64,000 nucleotides of DNA from Rhizomys pruinosus (Eukaryota > Chordata > Mammalia > Rodentia > Spalacidae). Below the pieces are notes generated by a model. The model ran no database searches. It had not been told where the DNA came from and was given only the letters and a program-made list of their open reading frames with translations. The translations under genes and the position numbers were made by a program. Shown here one piece after another: positions 49,331 through 60,111 of the stretch (positions are counted from its first letter, which is position 1; each line of letters starts with the position of its first letter). The stretch is taken from assembly GCA_009823505.1 (NCBI GenBank), contig VZQC01011003.1, positions 604,460 to 668,459 on the forward strand, given 5' to 3'.

Positions 49331-49907
49331 TCTTTTTCCAAACATGGAGGTTTCTACCTTAGCCAGGATCTCCCTTCATAGTGAGCTTCTTTGGGAGAGG
49401 GAAGAGTTTCTCGAAAGACTTTCCATCTGTGGAATGCCTCCTGTGCAGGCTCACTCATCCCCTGGCTGATCAGTAGCTCAGAGACAAACTATGATGGTTG
49501 GTGAAGTGTTGGTCACAGTCCCAATCCTTAAGGTCGGTGTGAACAATGGTCAGCCCCACATGAGTCCTGGGAATTGGTGGTAAATGTGATTCTGGGAAGA
49601 AAACCAAGGAGGCTTTGTTAATAGAAGAGAAGTAAATGCTCAGTAGGTTAAAAACTACTCATTTCTACCTCAAACGGGGAAGTGCCTTTTGCAACTGCTG
49701 TTTATGGGTTCCATCAATGGGTGAAATCACAGCAGCTGCCTTTGATCCACAGCTTTCCATGGGCTGAGAACACCAAACATCTTACATGGAAGATGCTCAT
49801 TCATGTGAAGAATGAAATCTTAGACCCTACATCCTGGACTTCTGATTTCAGTGCCCAACCAGCTAGCCTTTTCTATCTTGACTTGAGTCCTTTGTTGATA
49901 TATCTAT
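49331..49907. other. Unique non-coding DNA
   Basis: No gene or repeat recognised over about 0.58 kb. Confidence 0.5.
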
Positions 49908-50104
49908 TCTTATTTTTTATTTTATTTTATTTAATTTTAATTTAATTTAATTTTAATTTTTGGTCTTTTTGAGACAGGGTCTCCCTTTAGTCCCAGCTGG
50001 CCTAGAGCTCACTACAGGTCAGGCTGGCCATTGAACTCACAGAGATCTGCCTGTTTCTGTCTTCCAAGTGCTGGGATTAAAGGCATGTGCCACCACAGCC
50101 GGCA
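49908..50104 (-). mobile_element. (TTTTA/TTTAA)n tail and B1 SINE
   Basis: A/T simple repeat to 49955, then reverse B1 (ccctttagtcccagctggcc) to gtgccaccacagccgg. Confidence 0.9.
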
Positions 50105-50111
50105 CTCTTTT

Positions 50112-50245
50112 TATCTTTTATTTTTGGTCCTTTTGAGATCAGGGTCTCCCTTTAGTCACAGCTGGGCTGGAACTTACAATGTAAACCAGGCTGGCTTGGA
50201 ACTCACAGAGTTCCACCTTTATTGTCTGAGCCATCTCCTCGGCCC
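50112..50245 (-). mobile_element. Partial B1 abutting the last bases of a B2
   Basis: Reverse B1 (50115-50218) lacks its 5' half on the element strand and is followed by tgagccatctcctcggcccc, the reversed B2 start. Resembles the other B2-head/B1 joins but is deleted further. Confidence 0.7.
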
Positions 50246-50441
50246 CTTTACCCACCTTTATGGGAGTTATCTGTTCTTATTCTCTGCCAACAGAGAAACA
50301 GTTAACATGCCTTTATGCCTTGTATGTCCTTGGAAGGGTTTGTCATCCTTTGGAATTTGATTCCGTTGGTTCCTTTGTAGCTCAACTCTGATAAGCTAAA
50401 AAGAGTAGAGAAATAGATTTAACTTCAGAATCTCTATTCTT

Positions 50442-50690
50442 TTTTTTTTTTTTTTTAATTTTATTTATTTCTGTATGTGTATGAATGTACTGTCTGCATG
50501 CAAGTCTGTGCACCCGTGTCGTGCAATGCCGCGGAGGTCAGAAGAGGGTCTCGGATTCCCCTGGGACTGGAGTTCTCCTGGAATTGGAGTTTCAGACGGC
50601 TCTCGGCCGCCATGTGGGTGCTGGGGATCGAACCCGGGTCCTCTGCAAGAGCGGTCGGCGCTCTTAACCGCTAGGCCATCTCTCCAGCCC
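50442..50690 (-). mobile_element. B2 SINE, 17-bp-duplication subfamily, perfect 16-bp TSD
   Basis: Very young reverse B2 (gccgcggaggtcag, gggatcgaacccgggtcc). cagaatctctattctt occurs at 50426-50441 and 50691-50706 without mismatch. Confidence 0.97.
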
Positions 50691-50911
50691 CAGAATCTCT
50701 ATTCTTAATAAAATGTCTCTAAAATTTGTTTAGTCATAGAAGCCTTTGCTTATGTGGGTTTAGTATTTCTTTTAGAATTAATATCTTGTGAAAACAGTTT
50801 GGGAAATAGAGGTCTAGAATGATGATTTATTCTCAGGGACCCCAACAGCCTCCTCTTAAAAGCCTTTAGCTTCTGGGGCTGGTCTGTCCTATGGACTTAA
50901 GAGTGGCCCTT

Positions 50912-51122
50912 TGGGGCTGGAGAGATGGCTCAGCAGTTAAGAGCACCGATTGCTCTTGTAGAGGACCCGGGTTCGATTCCCAGCACCCACATGGCTGCTA
51001 AGAACTGTCTTTAACTCCGGTTCCAGGGGAATCTGACACCCTGTTCTGACCTCTGCAGCATTGCATGACACAGGTGCACCAACCTACATGCAGACAGTAC
51101 ACTCATACACATAAAAAAAAAA
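50912..51122 (+). mobile_element. B2 SINE with TSD
   Basis: Ordinary young B2; agagtggccctttg before and agagtgggcctttg after. Confidence 0.94.
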
Positions 51123-51137
51123 TAGAGTGGGCCTTTG

Positions 51138-51298
51138 TGCCGGGCGTGGTGGTGCCCACCTTTAATCCCAGCACTCGGGAGGCAGAGGCAGGCAGATCTC
51201 TGTGAGTTCAAGTCCAGCCGGGTCTACAGAGCAAGCTCTAGGACAGCTGGAGCTGGGACTAAAGGGAGACCCTGTCTCAAAAAGACCAAAAAAATAAA
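51138..51298 (+). mobile_element. B1 SINE, subfamily B
   Basis: gccgggcgtggtggtgcccacc; duplication-like gctggagctgggactaaaggg in the right part. Confidence 0.93.
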
Positions 51299-51518
51299 AT
51301 GCTTGCTCTCCACCCCTGAGTTGTATTAGCAACCCTTAAAAGAGCCTTGATATTTGTTGTTGTTGGCTAGTAACAAGGAATAGAATAGCCCTTGAGGATC
51401 ATCAAATTAGCTCTCTGAGCTGTGGGACTCTTTCTCTGATACATATTGAGTAGGTTTGGAAGTTATGACATGTGTCAGTGAGTACAAAGTTATCTGGAAA
51501 TTCAGAAAGCAATATTTA

Positions 51519-51655
51519 TGGGGTTGGGGATGTAATGCAGTTGACAGTGTGACTGTCTAGCACACGTGAGGCCATGGGTTCAGTCCCTAGCACTGTAAAC
51601 TCAGACCTGTAATTCTAGCCCTGGGAAGGTAGAGGCAAGAGGCTCAGATAAAAAG
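51519..51655 (+). mobile_element. B4-type SINE (ID head plus 7SL-like part)
   Basis: gttggggatgtaatgcagttg, catgggttcagtccctagc, then cagacctgtaattctagccc. Confidence 0.7.
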
Positions 51656-51921
51656 CAGGATTCCTATTTCCTAGGAACTTTGTTTCTGCAAATATCTCCT
51701 ACCAATACACAGGACTGGGATGAGGAGAGGCCTGTGGACTCAAGCCATGTGGTGAGTCCAGGACTTGCCAGTATCTGGACCTCATCTGTTTTAAATCATT
51801 TCCTTCAATGATCTTATATAACAGGCCATCACTAAATGGTTCTTGAACTTTGCCAGCTCAGCTATTTCTCAATCAAATTAAATCCCCCTTCCTTTTTTTA
51901 AGCTTTAGAATTTAGGCATTC

Positions 51922-52070
51922 AGGCTGGAGTGCCGGTACATGCCTGCAGCCTCAGCACTTGGGAAATGGAGGCCGAAGGATCAGAAGTTCAAGGGCATCC
52001 TTGGCTATACATAAGTGAGTTTAAGGCCAGTCTGGGCTACGTGAGACCCTATCTCAAAAACAAAGAAGCT
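51922..52070 (+). mobile_element. Old 7SL-type SINE
   Basis: ggagtgccggtacatgcctgcagcc, gaggccgaaggatcag, gtttaaggccagtctgggc, gaccctatctc. Confidence 0.75.
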
Positions 52071-52154
52071 AACAAAGAATTGTCAAAAATCAAGTGTGAC
52101 AGTTTCTTGCCTAGGTTGTGAAATCTACAGAACTTTTCAGGAAAATAATAGCCA

Positions 52155-52330
52155 ATGTTCATTAAGCATTGTCTGCCCACCAGGCACGGATCTAAGTCTC
52201 ATCTGACTTTGCAGAAATCTTTTGAAGCAGTTACTGTTGCTGTCCACACTTTACACAATGAGGAATCTGAAGCCCAGAGAGGCTGCAATGTTCTCCTAAG
52301 ATCACACAGCCAGACCTTTGCCCGGGCAAA
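52155..52330 (+). mobile_element. MIR ancient SINE
   Basis: cattaagcattgtctgcccaccaggcac, ctttacacaatgaggaatctgaagcccagagaggc and agatcacacagccag follow MIR closely. Confidence 0.85.
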
Positions 52331-53899
52331 CTTACTGCTTACCTGCTGCCTTGACTGGGTAGGCATCATCCTTTCAGAAGTAGGTTTGAGATACGAGAAT
52401 CACCTGCAACAAATGCTCAACAAACGCTCAATAAATGTTTCTTGCCTGCATCTGACAGGAAAGTCTGGCATTGTATTTAAGGTGTTTAAGGGGGCAGATC
52501 TTCCTCTCCAGAGGTCTTAGATATGGTTCAATCAGTATATTAAAAGTCAGCATGTCCTAAGGATTACATTGGAGGCATACACTGCAATAAAAACACATGG
52601 TAGGACAGTCGGTGGCAGTAATCAGCAGTGACTTCCTGGACGAGGTGGCATTTATAACCTTCTTGAATGACAAACAGTGTACTTCTGTGGAGAGAGAAGA
52701 AGGGCAGACTCTATCTACCAGTGGGAACTGGTTAAGTGGGCTCACATTCGGGTTTGTCCCTTATAGGCCGTACAGCTTCATCTCTAGGCCTCAGTCTCCA
52801 AACTGGAGGCCCTTACATGGATCTCTCAGGGTGATGGTGAGGATAATGAGTTATTATTGGTGTTGTAATTATTTTGGGTTTTCAAGCTTTTGCCTTGCTC
52901 TGCAGCTGGCTCGAGCTCTTTATGTCCAGATTGGCCTCCAGCCCACAGTGGCTCCCTTTTGGGTGTCCTGAGTCATCTCTGGGGCCGCCATCTAGCACTT
53001 GTCTGGGTTCTCTGAGAAAGCAGTCTGGCCAGGGCTGCACTTTGGTCAAATCCTCAAAAGGATCTGAGCCACTTAAACTCACAAGATGGTTTTTGTAAAG
53101 GAAATGAGTGTGGACGCTCAACTTCAGTAGTGTGACAGGGAGCGACCGTTCTAGAACAAATGGATTGTTTATCAGCTTTCTATCTGCCCCTAACAAAACC
53201 ATGTGAAATGAGGCATTAAACCCCTGGTTTTTAAAAAGACACGACAAACACTAGCTAATTTACTGGAGTAGAACATATCGAGCCAAATGTTTAGTTTTGC
53301 ATTAAATCTATATCTAGCATTTTCATTAAAGGGGGCAAAATGTAGACTTTATGGATGCTTCAGTGCCCATTTCAGATTAATGCTTAACATTGAAAACTGG
53401 GCATGAAATTGCAAATGTATCCGCAAACACATCGGAAGGGGCAGCTAAGTGCCGTGTGCTCATTCACTGCCAGCTTTGCTCAGGCTGCCAAGTGTTATTG
53501 CAGGCTTATTTGGCTGCCCTTGCCTCAGCTGTGCATAGATAATATCCCTGATTGCTTAGTTAAATATCCTTCTAGATAGAGGGAAAACATGGAAGAAAGG
53601 ACAGGACCATATCATTTTTGTATAATGAACAATTAAGTCATGATATACTTCTTAATTCATAATTGATATTCCCAGGATAACTAGGTTAGTATTCTCTTGA
53701 AAGAGCTATTAGTTTCCCTGACCAGTGTTCATTGTCACAGTTTAGCTGAAGTAGCTAAGAAATAAAAAAGACTAAAGGCCTTAGAGTAAAAAAAAATAAT
53801 CATTTAAAAATTAGAACCTATTTTTTGCCAAGACCAATATTAAAATGAAATTCTTATTATGAGAACTTTAATAATTCATACTCTAAAATCTTGACTAAA
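52331..53899. other. 1.57-kb unique block, candidate distal regulatory DNA
   Basis: No SINE or L1. 52.39-52.45 kb may be L2/MIR tail (gctcaataaatgtttcttg). 53.3-53.6 kb has a dense patch of homeobox-like and FOX-like cores (cagattaatgc, ttagttaaatatcc) plus cagctg. About 31 kb past the Hhex 3' end. Confidence 0.45.
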
Positions 53900-54142
53900 T
53901 TTTTAAAAATTTTATTTATTTCTGTATGTGTATCAATGTACTGTCTGCATGCAGGTTTGTGCACCCGTGTCGTGCAATGCCTCGGAGGTCAGAAGAGCGT
54001 GTCGGATTCCCCTGGAACTGGAGTTCTCCTGGAATTGGAGTTTCAGACGGTTCTCGGCTGCGATGTGGGTGCTGGGGATTGAACCCGGGTCCTCTGTAAG
54101 AGTGGTCAGCACTCTTAACTGCTAGGCCATCTCTCCAGCCCC
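53900..54142 (-). mobile_element. B2 SINE, 17-bp-duplication subfamily
   Basis: Young reverse B2 (gtgtcgtgcaatgcctcgg, doubled ctggagttctcctgg/attggagtt block). Confidence 0.95.
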
Positions 54143-54584
54143 TAAAATGTTTTGTATATGTATATCCAAATGGCTGGGAAGAAGTTCTGTTGTGAATTTT
54201 GCTATTTTTAGAAAAATGAAACTCAAATGATGTATAAATGAAAAAGTTACAGCTTGTGGCCAAGAAGCAGGCTAGGGTTATTTCTATGGACATGAGTTTC
54301 TGTGGACTCCGATTCTGCCAGCTCTGGTGCTTACTAGCAATTACAGATCAGCAGAGCCAGATGAAATTGGAGCAAGGAGAACTGGTTTCCAAAAGAAGGG
54401 AGGTGGGGGTCCCAAGGGAAAAATGAAAGGGATGCTCAGAGCTGGAAATGAATTTACTTCTGAGTGAATCGTATTTGGCTCAGGCTAAGCCCTTTAACAC
54501 CTCCTTGCCTCTGACTCTTCCTATAGATCAATATGGGTCAAAATATGGACACCTCTAAAACATGAGCACTAATCCCATTTCTAG
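54143..54584. other. Unique non-coding DNA
   Basis: No gene or repeat recognised. Confidence 0.45.
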
Positions 54585-54594
54585 ACCTCAGTTT

Positions 54595-54642
<48 letters not shown>

Positions 54643-54960
54643 TTCTTTCTTTTCTTTTTCTTTCTTTCTTTCTTTCTTTTCTTTTCTTTTCTTTCTTTTC
54701 TTTCTTTTTTTTCTTTCCTTTCTTTTTCCTTTCTTTCTTTCTTTCCTTTTTTTTTTCTTTCTAGCTATACCTCTGATTGAGTCTTCACACCTCAATGCTT
54801 CTATCGTTTCATCTCTAAAATGGGAATCATAGCAAAGGCCCTGTAATATTGCCATGTAGACTCAGGGACAGTGACTGTGAAGCCGTTAGCAGAGGGCCCA
54901 GCACAGAGCAAACACTGAGCAGATGTGAGCTATTGCCATCACTACAGTTAGTAACATCAA
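54585..54960 (-). mobile_element. MIR ancient SINE, antisense, enlarged by (TTTC)n
   Basis: Left edge gacctcagtttt, right part gtttcatctctaaaatgggaatcatagc, agagggcccagcacagagc and gtgagctattgcc match reversed MIR; the (TTTC)n array sits in its middle. Confidence 0.8.
54594..54762. repeat. (TTTC)n polypyrimidine array
   Basis: About 170 bp of TTTC/TTTTC units, purely pyrimidine. The Phe/Ser and Lys/Arg frames on the two strands are artefacts. Confidence 0.97.
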
Positions 54961-54986
54961 ATTGACTTCTAAGGAAACATGAAGCT

Positions 54987-55361
54987 GGGGCTGGAGAGAT
55001 GGCTCAGAGGTAAGGGCTGCTGTCGCAGAGGACCTGGGTTCAATTCCCAGCACCCACATGGTGGTTAACAACTGTAACTCCAGTTCCAGGGGATCTGACA
55101 CCCTCTTTTAACCTCCACAGGGCATTGCATGATATGGATGCACTTACATACATGCAGGCAATACAGTCATACACATAAAATAAAAATAATAAATATTAAA
55201 AAAAAGAAACGTGGCGCACACCTTTAATCCCAACACTTGGGGGGGGCAGGGAGGGACAGGCAGATCTCTATGAGTCCAAGGTCAGCCTGGTCTACCGAGT
55301 GAGTTCCAGGCCAGCTTTGGCTTCAGGGAGACACTGTCTCAAAAAAAAAAAAAAAAAAAAA
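54987..55361 (+). mobile_element. B2 SINE then B1 SINE
   Basis: Diverged B2 54987-55207 (short deletion in the head) followed by a 5'-shortened B1 55209-55361 with a ggggggg expansion and long A-tail. Confidence 0.9.
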
Positions 55362-55362
55362 G

Positions 55363-55622
55363 AGGGGCTGGAGAGATGGCCTAGCGGTTAAGAGCGCCGA
55401 CCGCTCTTGCAGAGGACCCGGGTTCAGTCCCCAGCACCCACATGGCGGTCGAGAGCCGACTGAAACTCCAATTCCAGGAGAACTCCAGTTCCAGGGGAGT
55501 CCGACACCCTTTTCTGAACTCTGCGGCGTTGCACGACGTCATGGGTGCATAGACCTGCATGCAGACAGTACATTCATACACATATGGAAATAAATAAAAT
55601 TTAAAAAAAAATTAAAAAAAAA
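55363..55622 (+). mobile_element. B2 SINE, 17-bp-duplication subfamily
   Basis: ggggctggagagatggcctagcgg; doubled aactccaattccagg/aactccagttccagg block. The B2-B1-B2 stack is bounded by gaaacatgaag / gaaatatgaag. Confidence 0.95.
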
Positions 55623-55669
55623 AGAAATATGAAGACTCTTTGAAAAATAGCCCTACAAGAGGGATTTAT

Positions 55670-55819
55670 TTTCTGTTTGTATTTTTGTGTATATGTTTAT
55701 GTGTGTGTGTGTGTGTGTATGCACATAGGTGGCCCACCTGACATGGATGCTGGAAACAAAACTAGAGTCCTTTGCAAGAGCACCAAGCTCTCTTAACCTC
55801 TGAGCCATCTCTCCAGCCT
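55670..55819 (-). mobile_element. B2-type SINE, internally deleted
   Basis: (TG)n-containing tail, gatgctggaaacaaaac, gagccatctctccagcc. The 11-bp inverted repeat agactctttga (55633) / tcaaagagtct (55821) brackets it. Confidence 0.8.
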
Positions 55820-55831
55820 CTCAAAGAGTCT

Positions 55832-56084
55832 TATAAGAGGAGGCCAGTCAATCTTACTTTGGCTTTATAAATAAAAAAACATAAATAAAAAATAAATAGT
55901 AGCCCACCTTTGGGTGTGGCCTGGGAATCCTGAAAGGTGGAGAGTGGTGCAGGCCCAGGCCAGGAGGACTCTGGCCCTGCAGAGTGGACAATCTCTGAGT
56001 GGGGTAGGCAGAGCTGGGTGTGGGCATGCCTCTCTGTGTAGGCCACAGCTGTGAAGTCCCCCTCCCTATGTGTAGGCTGTTTTA
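55832..56084. other. Unique non-coding DNA
   Basis: No gene recognised. Confidence 0.4.
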
Positions 56085-56395
56085 GTCAGTTTGGTCTGCT
56101 CTAATAAAATATAGACTGAGTGGCTTAAACAGCAAACATGTATCTCTCACAGTTCTAGAGACTGGGAAGACTCAGATCACAGGCTGACAGACTGAGTACT
56201 GGGTTGAGGGCCCACTTTCTGATACATAGACATCCATCTTCACACTGTGCCCCCAACTGGGAGAGCAGATAGGGACAGGAGAGAAGCTTTTATATGCACA
56301 CAGAAGCATTATTTCCATCAACGGAGCTCTATCCACCAGCCAATCACCTTCAACACCTCCCAACACCCTTACTTTAGAGGTCAGTATCTCAGCAT
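56085..56395 (+). mobile_element. Ancient mammalian interspersed repeat, class uncertain
   Basis: tcagtttggtctgctctaataaaatatagactgagtggc, atgtatctctcacagttctagagactgg and gagggcccactttctgatac follow a repeat found across mammals (consensus runs gggctgctataacaaaatacc...). I cannot name the family safely. Confidence 0.6.
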
Positions 56396-56511
56396 ACAGA
56401 TGATGTTGAGTGGGCAGACCTGGGCAATATCTAAAGTCATGTTCGGTAGATGGTGTACCCCAGAACCTCCTGAGGACCGCTCTGCTGACAGTGTTCACAC
56501 AGATGAGGCAG

Positions 56512-57125
56512 GGCTGGGGGGCTGTCTCAGTAGGGGGAGTGCTTGCTGTGTAAGCATGAGAACATAGGCTCAATCCCTTCACACATGTGAACAGATGGGC
56601 ATGCTCTCCATACCTAGGAGGATCCCAGGAGCTTGCTGGTCAGCCAGTCTATCAGTGAACTCCAGGTCAGTGAAGAGACCTGTCTCAAAAACTAAGGTGA
56701 AGAGTGATAAAAGAAGAAGACCCCTGACCTTGATCTCTGATCCCTCCCCCACACACCCGGAAACAAAACCGAAACCAAAATCAAAACAAAACCCCACTGC
56801 CCCCAAACCAAAGGCGACTCATGAAATTAGTTTAAAAATGGTAATAATAGTCAATCTAAGGGTGGATAGATGGCTCAGCTGATAAGGTGCTCATCTTGCA
56901 AGCACAAGAACCTGGGTTTGATCCCAACACCCACATAAAAGGCTGGGTATGGGAGTGTGCACTTGTAATCCCAGTGTTGGGAACAGGTGGACTAATCTAA
57001 TTGGTGAGCTCCAGGCCAAGGAGAGACCCGAGGATGACTCCCACCGTTGTCCTCTGGCCTCATGTATGTGTGCATACATGACCATGTGCAGCTGCATACA
57101 CACATGAACTTGCACACATATCAAG
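56512..57125 (+). mobile_element. Two B4/RSINE-type composite SINEs
   Basis: 56512-56760 (gcttgctgtgtaagcatgag, gagacctgtctcaaaaac) and 56862-57125 (gggtggatagatggctcag, ggctgggtatgggagtgtgc, tgtcctctggcctcatg), separated by an A/C-rich run. Confidence 0.72.
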
Positions 57126-57135
57126 AGTCAGACTG

Positions 57136-57377
57136 GGGCCAGGCATGGTGGTGCAAGCCTTTAATCCCAGCACTGGGGAAGCAGAGACAGGTGGATCTCT
57201 GTGAGGTCAAGGCCAGCCTGGTCTACAGAGTGAGCTCCAGGCCAGCTGGGGCTACAGGGAGACCCTGTCTCAAAAGGGCTGGAGAGATGGCCTAGCGGTT
57301 AAGAGCGCCGACCGCTCTTACAGAGGACCCGGGTTCGATCCCCAGCACCCACATGGCGGCCGAGAACCATCTGAAAG
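57136..57377 (+). mobile_element. B1 SINE immediately followed by an isolated B2 head
   Basis: B1 57136-57277 loses its tail at ctcaaaag and continues at 57278 as the first 100 bp of a B2 (to gagaaccatctgaaag), then unique DNA with no B2 body or A-tail. The B2 stops at the same point as in the chimeric SINEs. Confidence 0.88.
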
Positions 57378-57840
57378 GTGATTTGCTATTCCCGAATGTC
57401 TGCTGTGACCCTCATACCACAGCTACTTGCTTGCTCGCAGCACGTTGGAGTGCAGGGCCCTTGCAGGTGTTCCTGTAGTCAGACTGCCCACACATCTCCC
57501 GCCTTACCCCACATGGCCAGGCGGCTCCCTCCCTCTCTGGCCTTGGCTTCTTAAATTCTCTCCTGGTGCTCTTCCTCCAGTCTTGAGGGCCTTTGTAACT
57601 CACCAGTTGTCTCTCATTCAGAGGCAAATTTTCACAGCAATCTTCCTAACCCCTGTCTCCAAAGACTTCCCTCACCTGCAGTTCAGTGATGGATAATAAT
57701 ACCAGCCTTGGAGACTGTGGCAAAAGATAGATAGTCCCTTGCACTATGGCCATAATCAATGCCAGTAAATACTGGCAGCTGAGAGCCATTGAGTCAAGTC
57801 TGAACCCAGTGCTGCTGGCTCCTTTCAAAGGCTCAGTTCT
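57378..57840. other. Unique non-coding DNA
   Basis: No gene or repeat recognised. Confidence 0.45.
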
Positions 57841-58062
57841 TTTAAAATTATTTATTTGTTTTTTGTGTGTATGAGTGTACTCTCTGTATGTTGGTTGGTG
57901 CACCTGTGTTGTGCAATGCCATGGAGGTCAGAAGAGGGAGTCGGATTCCCCTGGAACTGGAGTTAAAGATGGCTCCCAGCCGCCATGTGGGTGCTGGGAA
58001 TCGAACCCGGGTCCTCTGCAAAAGCAGTAGGCACTCTTAACCACTGAATCATCTCTCCAGCC
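57841..58062 (-). mobile_element. B2 SINE with TSD
   Basis: Ordinary reverse B2; ggctcagttctttt on both sides. Confidence 0.94.
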
Positions 58063-58094
58063 CCAGGCTCAGTTCTTTTTTAAAAAATTGTTTA

Positions 58095-58247
58095 AGCCGG
58101 GCGTGGTTGTGCACACCTTTAATCCCAGCACTCGGGAGCCAGAGGCAGGCAGATCTCTGTGAGTTTAAGGCCAGCCTGGTCTACACAGTGAGCTCCAGGC
58201 CAGCTGGGACTAATGGGAGACCCTGTCTCAAAAATACAAAAAAAATC
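58095..58247 (+). mobile_element. B1 SINE, subfamily B
   Basis: gccgggcgtggttgtgcac to gactaatgggagaccctgtctc. Confidence 0.93.
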
Positions 58248-58251
58248 GTTT

Positions 58252-58390
58252 ACTACATTTATTGATTTATTTGTGTGTGTACATGTATGCGTGTGTGTAT
58301 ATGTGTGTGGGTGTGTGCATGACATGGTGCAAGCATGGTGGTCAGAGGACAGTCTGAAGAAGTTGGTTCTCATACAGGAAGATCAAGACA
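58252..58390 (-). mobile_element. B4-type SINE fragment
   Basis: TG-rich left part, then atggtggtcagaggacagtctg and gttggttctcatacag. Confidence 0.6.
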
Positions 58391-58619
58391 GGATATGTGC
58401 TTACTGGACCTCATTTGGGTAACCATGGGAGGGAGGGAAAGACCCCAATGTGGAGAACAAAGGCAAGATTGATGGTTGTTTGGGCTCACCCAAGGAGGAA
58501 ACTTCAAACACTTCCTTAAGGAAAAATGACATATTTTAGCAAAACAACAACAACAAAAAATCCTCCAATTCAGGTATATGTATGTATATATATATATATA
58601 TATATATAATTATTTCTAT
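58391..58619. other. Unique stretch with (TA)n
   Basis: (TA)n at about 58582-58607; no gene. Confidence 0.6.
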
Positions 58620-58878
58620 TGGGGCTGAGAGCTGGCTCAGCAGTTAAGAGCATCGACTGCTCTTGCAGAGGACCCGGGTTCGATTCTCAGCACCCACATG
58701 GCAGCTGGGAACAGTCTTTAATTCCAGTTCCAGGGGAATCCAACACCCTCTTCTGACCTCCACGGCATTGCACGACATGGGTGCACCAACCTACATGCAG
58801 ACAGTACACATAAAAAATAATAAATAAAAAGTAATTATGTATCTATCTATACATCTCAATCTCTATCTATATCTATAT
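58620..58878 (+). mobile_element. B2 SINE and (ATCT)n
   Basis: B2 58620-58835 (ggggctgagagctggctcag; ordinary form; short tail), followed by (ATCT)n at 58839-58878. Confidence 0.9.
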
Positions 58879-58879
58879 A

Positions 58880-59095
58880 TTGAAGCAATACAAGTTGGGG
58901 AGAACAACAACAACAAAAGAACTGGAAAAACAAACGAAAACTCTGGAAGGACTTGGAAAGAGATGCAGGACATGTGTGGCAGAATGTAGGAACTTGGGTG
59001 GGGTGGGGGTCATGGAAAGGGAAGTGACTCTAGATTCGGTTGAGAAATGATGTATGATGTATGGGAAAAGTTTAATAATAAAAAAAAAATGTTGA
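58880..59095 (+). mobile_element. L1 3' UTR end
   Basis: (AAC)n-containing agaacaacaacaacaaaag, ggaaagagatgcaggacatg, ggtggggtgggggtc, gaaatgatgtatgatgtatgg and aataataaaaaaaaaa: same terminus as the L1 ends at 31.9, 32.7 and 42.0 kb. Confidence 0.75.
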
Positions 59096-59180
59096 TTCTC
59101 TCTCTGTACCATCATGATCACACTCAGTGGTCAGGTTTGGTGGTGAGCACCTTCACCCAACAAGCCATCTCACTATCCTT
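59096..59180 (-). mobile_element. B4-type SINE fragment
   Basis: cagtggtcaggtttggtggtgagcacc and acaagccatctcac: 5' end of a tRNA-derived SINE, reversed. Could be the missing half of 58252-58390. Confidence 0.6.
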
Positions 59181-59199
59181 CACATGCTTATTCTAAGCA

Positions 59200-59480
59200 A
59201 GGCCTGGTATTGCATACCTTTAATCCTTGCACATCAGAGGCAGAGATGAGTCTTTCTGAGTTTGAGGCCAGCTTGGTCTACATATCAAGTTCTAGGCTAG
59301 CCAGGGCTATATAGTAAGACACTGTCTGAAAAAACAAAAACAAAACAAAGGAAGCTTTTTTTTTTTTTTCTTTGAGACAGCAGGGTCTTACTGTGTAGCC
59401 TTGGCTGGCTAGAACTCACAGAGATCTACTTTCCCTGCCTCCTGAGTGTTGGGATTAAAGGTTTGTGCTGCCACGCCCAA
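59200..59480 (+). mobile_element. Old B1 (+) followed by old B1 (-)
   Basis: 59200-59348 forward (ggcctggtattgcatacc, gaggccagcttggtctac) and 59357-59480 reverse (gagacagcagggtcttactgtg, gttgggattaaagg): an inverted pair able to fold as a hairpin. The strand applies to the first copy. Confidence 0.8.
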
Positions 59481-60111
59481 CAAATGCTTGGTTCTTAGCT
59501 ACACTTTTGCCATTACTTCGTATGTTCTCTGGCTCTTATCAATGCTGTCAGGCTACTTATGTTCCTGATTTGTGATGGTTGATTGTCCAGAAAGTCATTT
59601 GTGTTTGCTTAGGACATCCCAGCCCTAGGTTAGCTACTGAAGTCAAGTAGTTCTGAAAGGGAGTGTGATTGGAGGACACATCCTAATACCTCCCCCTGCC
59701 TCCCCCCTCCCCCCCAGGTGCTCAGGGCTTCATGGAAAGACCTTCTGTTTTTCTCTCTTGTCAGACAAGAGTGGAGAAGCCGCTTCTACGAAGGGACCTT
59801 ATGTCCTTAGGGAGCCCAAGTCCAAGACTATACACTCACCTGCGAGGTTTAGTTCCTCTCTGCCAGCCCTCCCTGCCCAACACCCTAGGTTCTTGGAAAC
59901 CAGGCTCATCCTTTAGAAAAGGGCACCTTTCAATCGTCAGATAGCAATGGGAGCCACATTCTTTTAAGCAAATTTATCAATTTAGAACAGCATAGTGGTG
60001 TTGGGTTACCAGGGTCAAAGCCAACAGCCACATTCCTCAGTTGTTTGATTAAGCAAGATGTATTAACAAATAGCCCAGAAAACTTTCTGATTAATCATCT
60101 TGATAAGTTTC
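59481..60111. other. Unique non-coding DNA
   Basis: No gene or repeat recognised apart from a C-rich run near 59692-59717. Confidence 0.5.

Noticed and set aside
52155..52520. 121-residue plus-strand frame as a gene
   Set aside because: Starts in a MIR element and has no recognisable domain, splice context or codon pattern.
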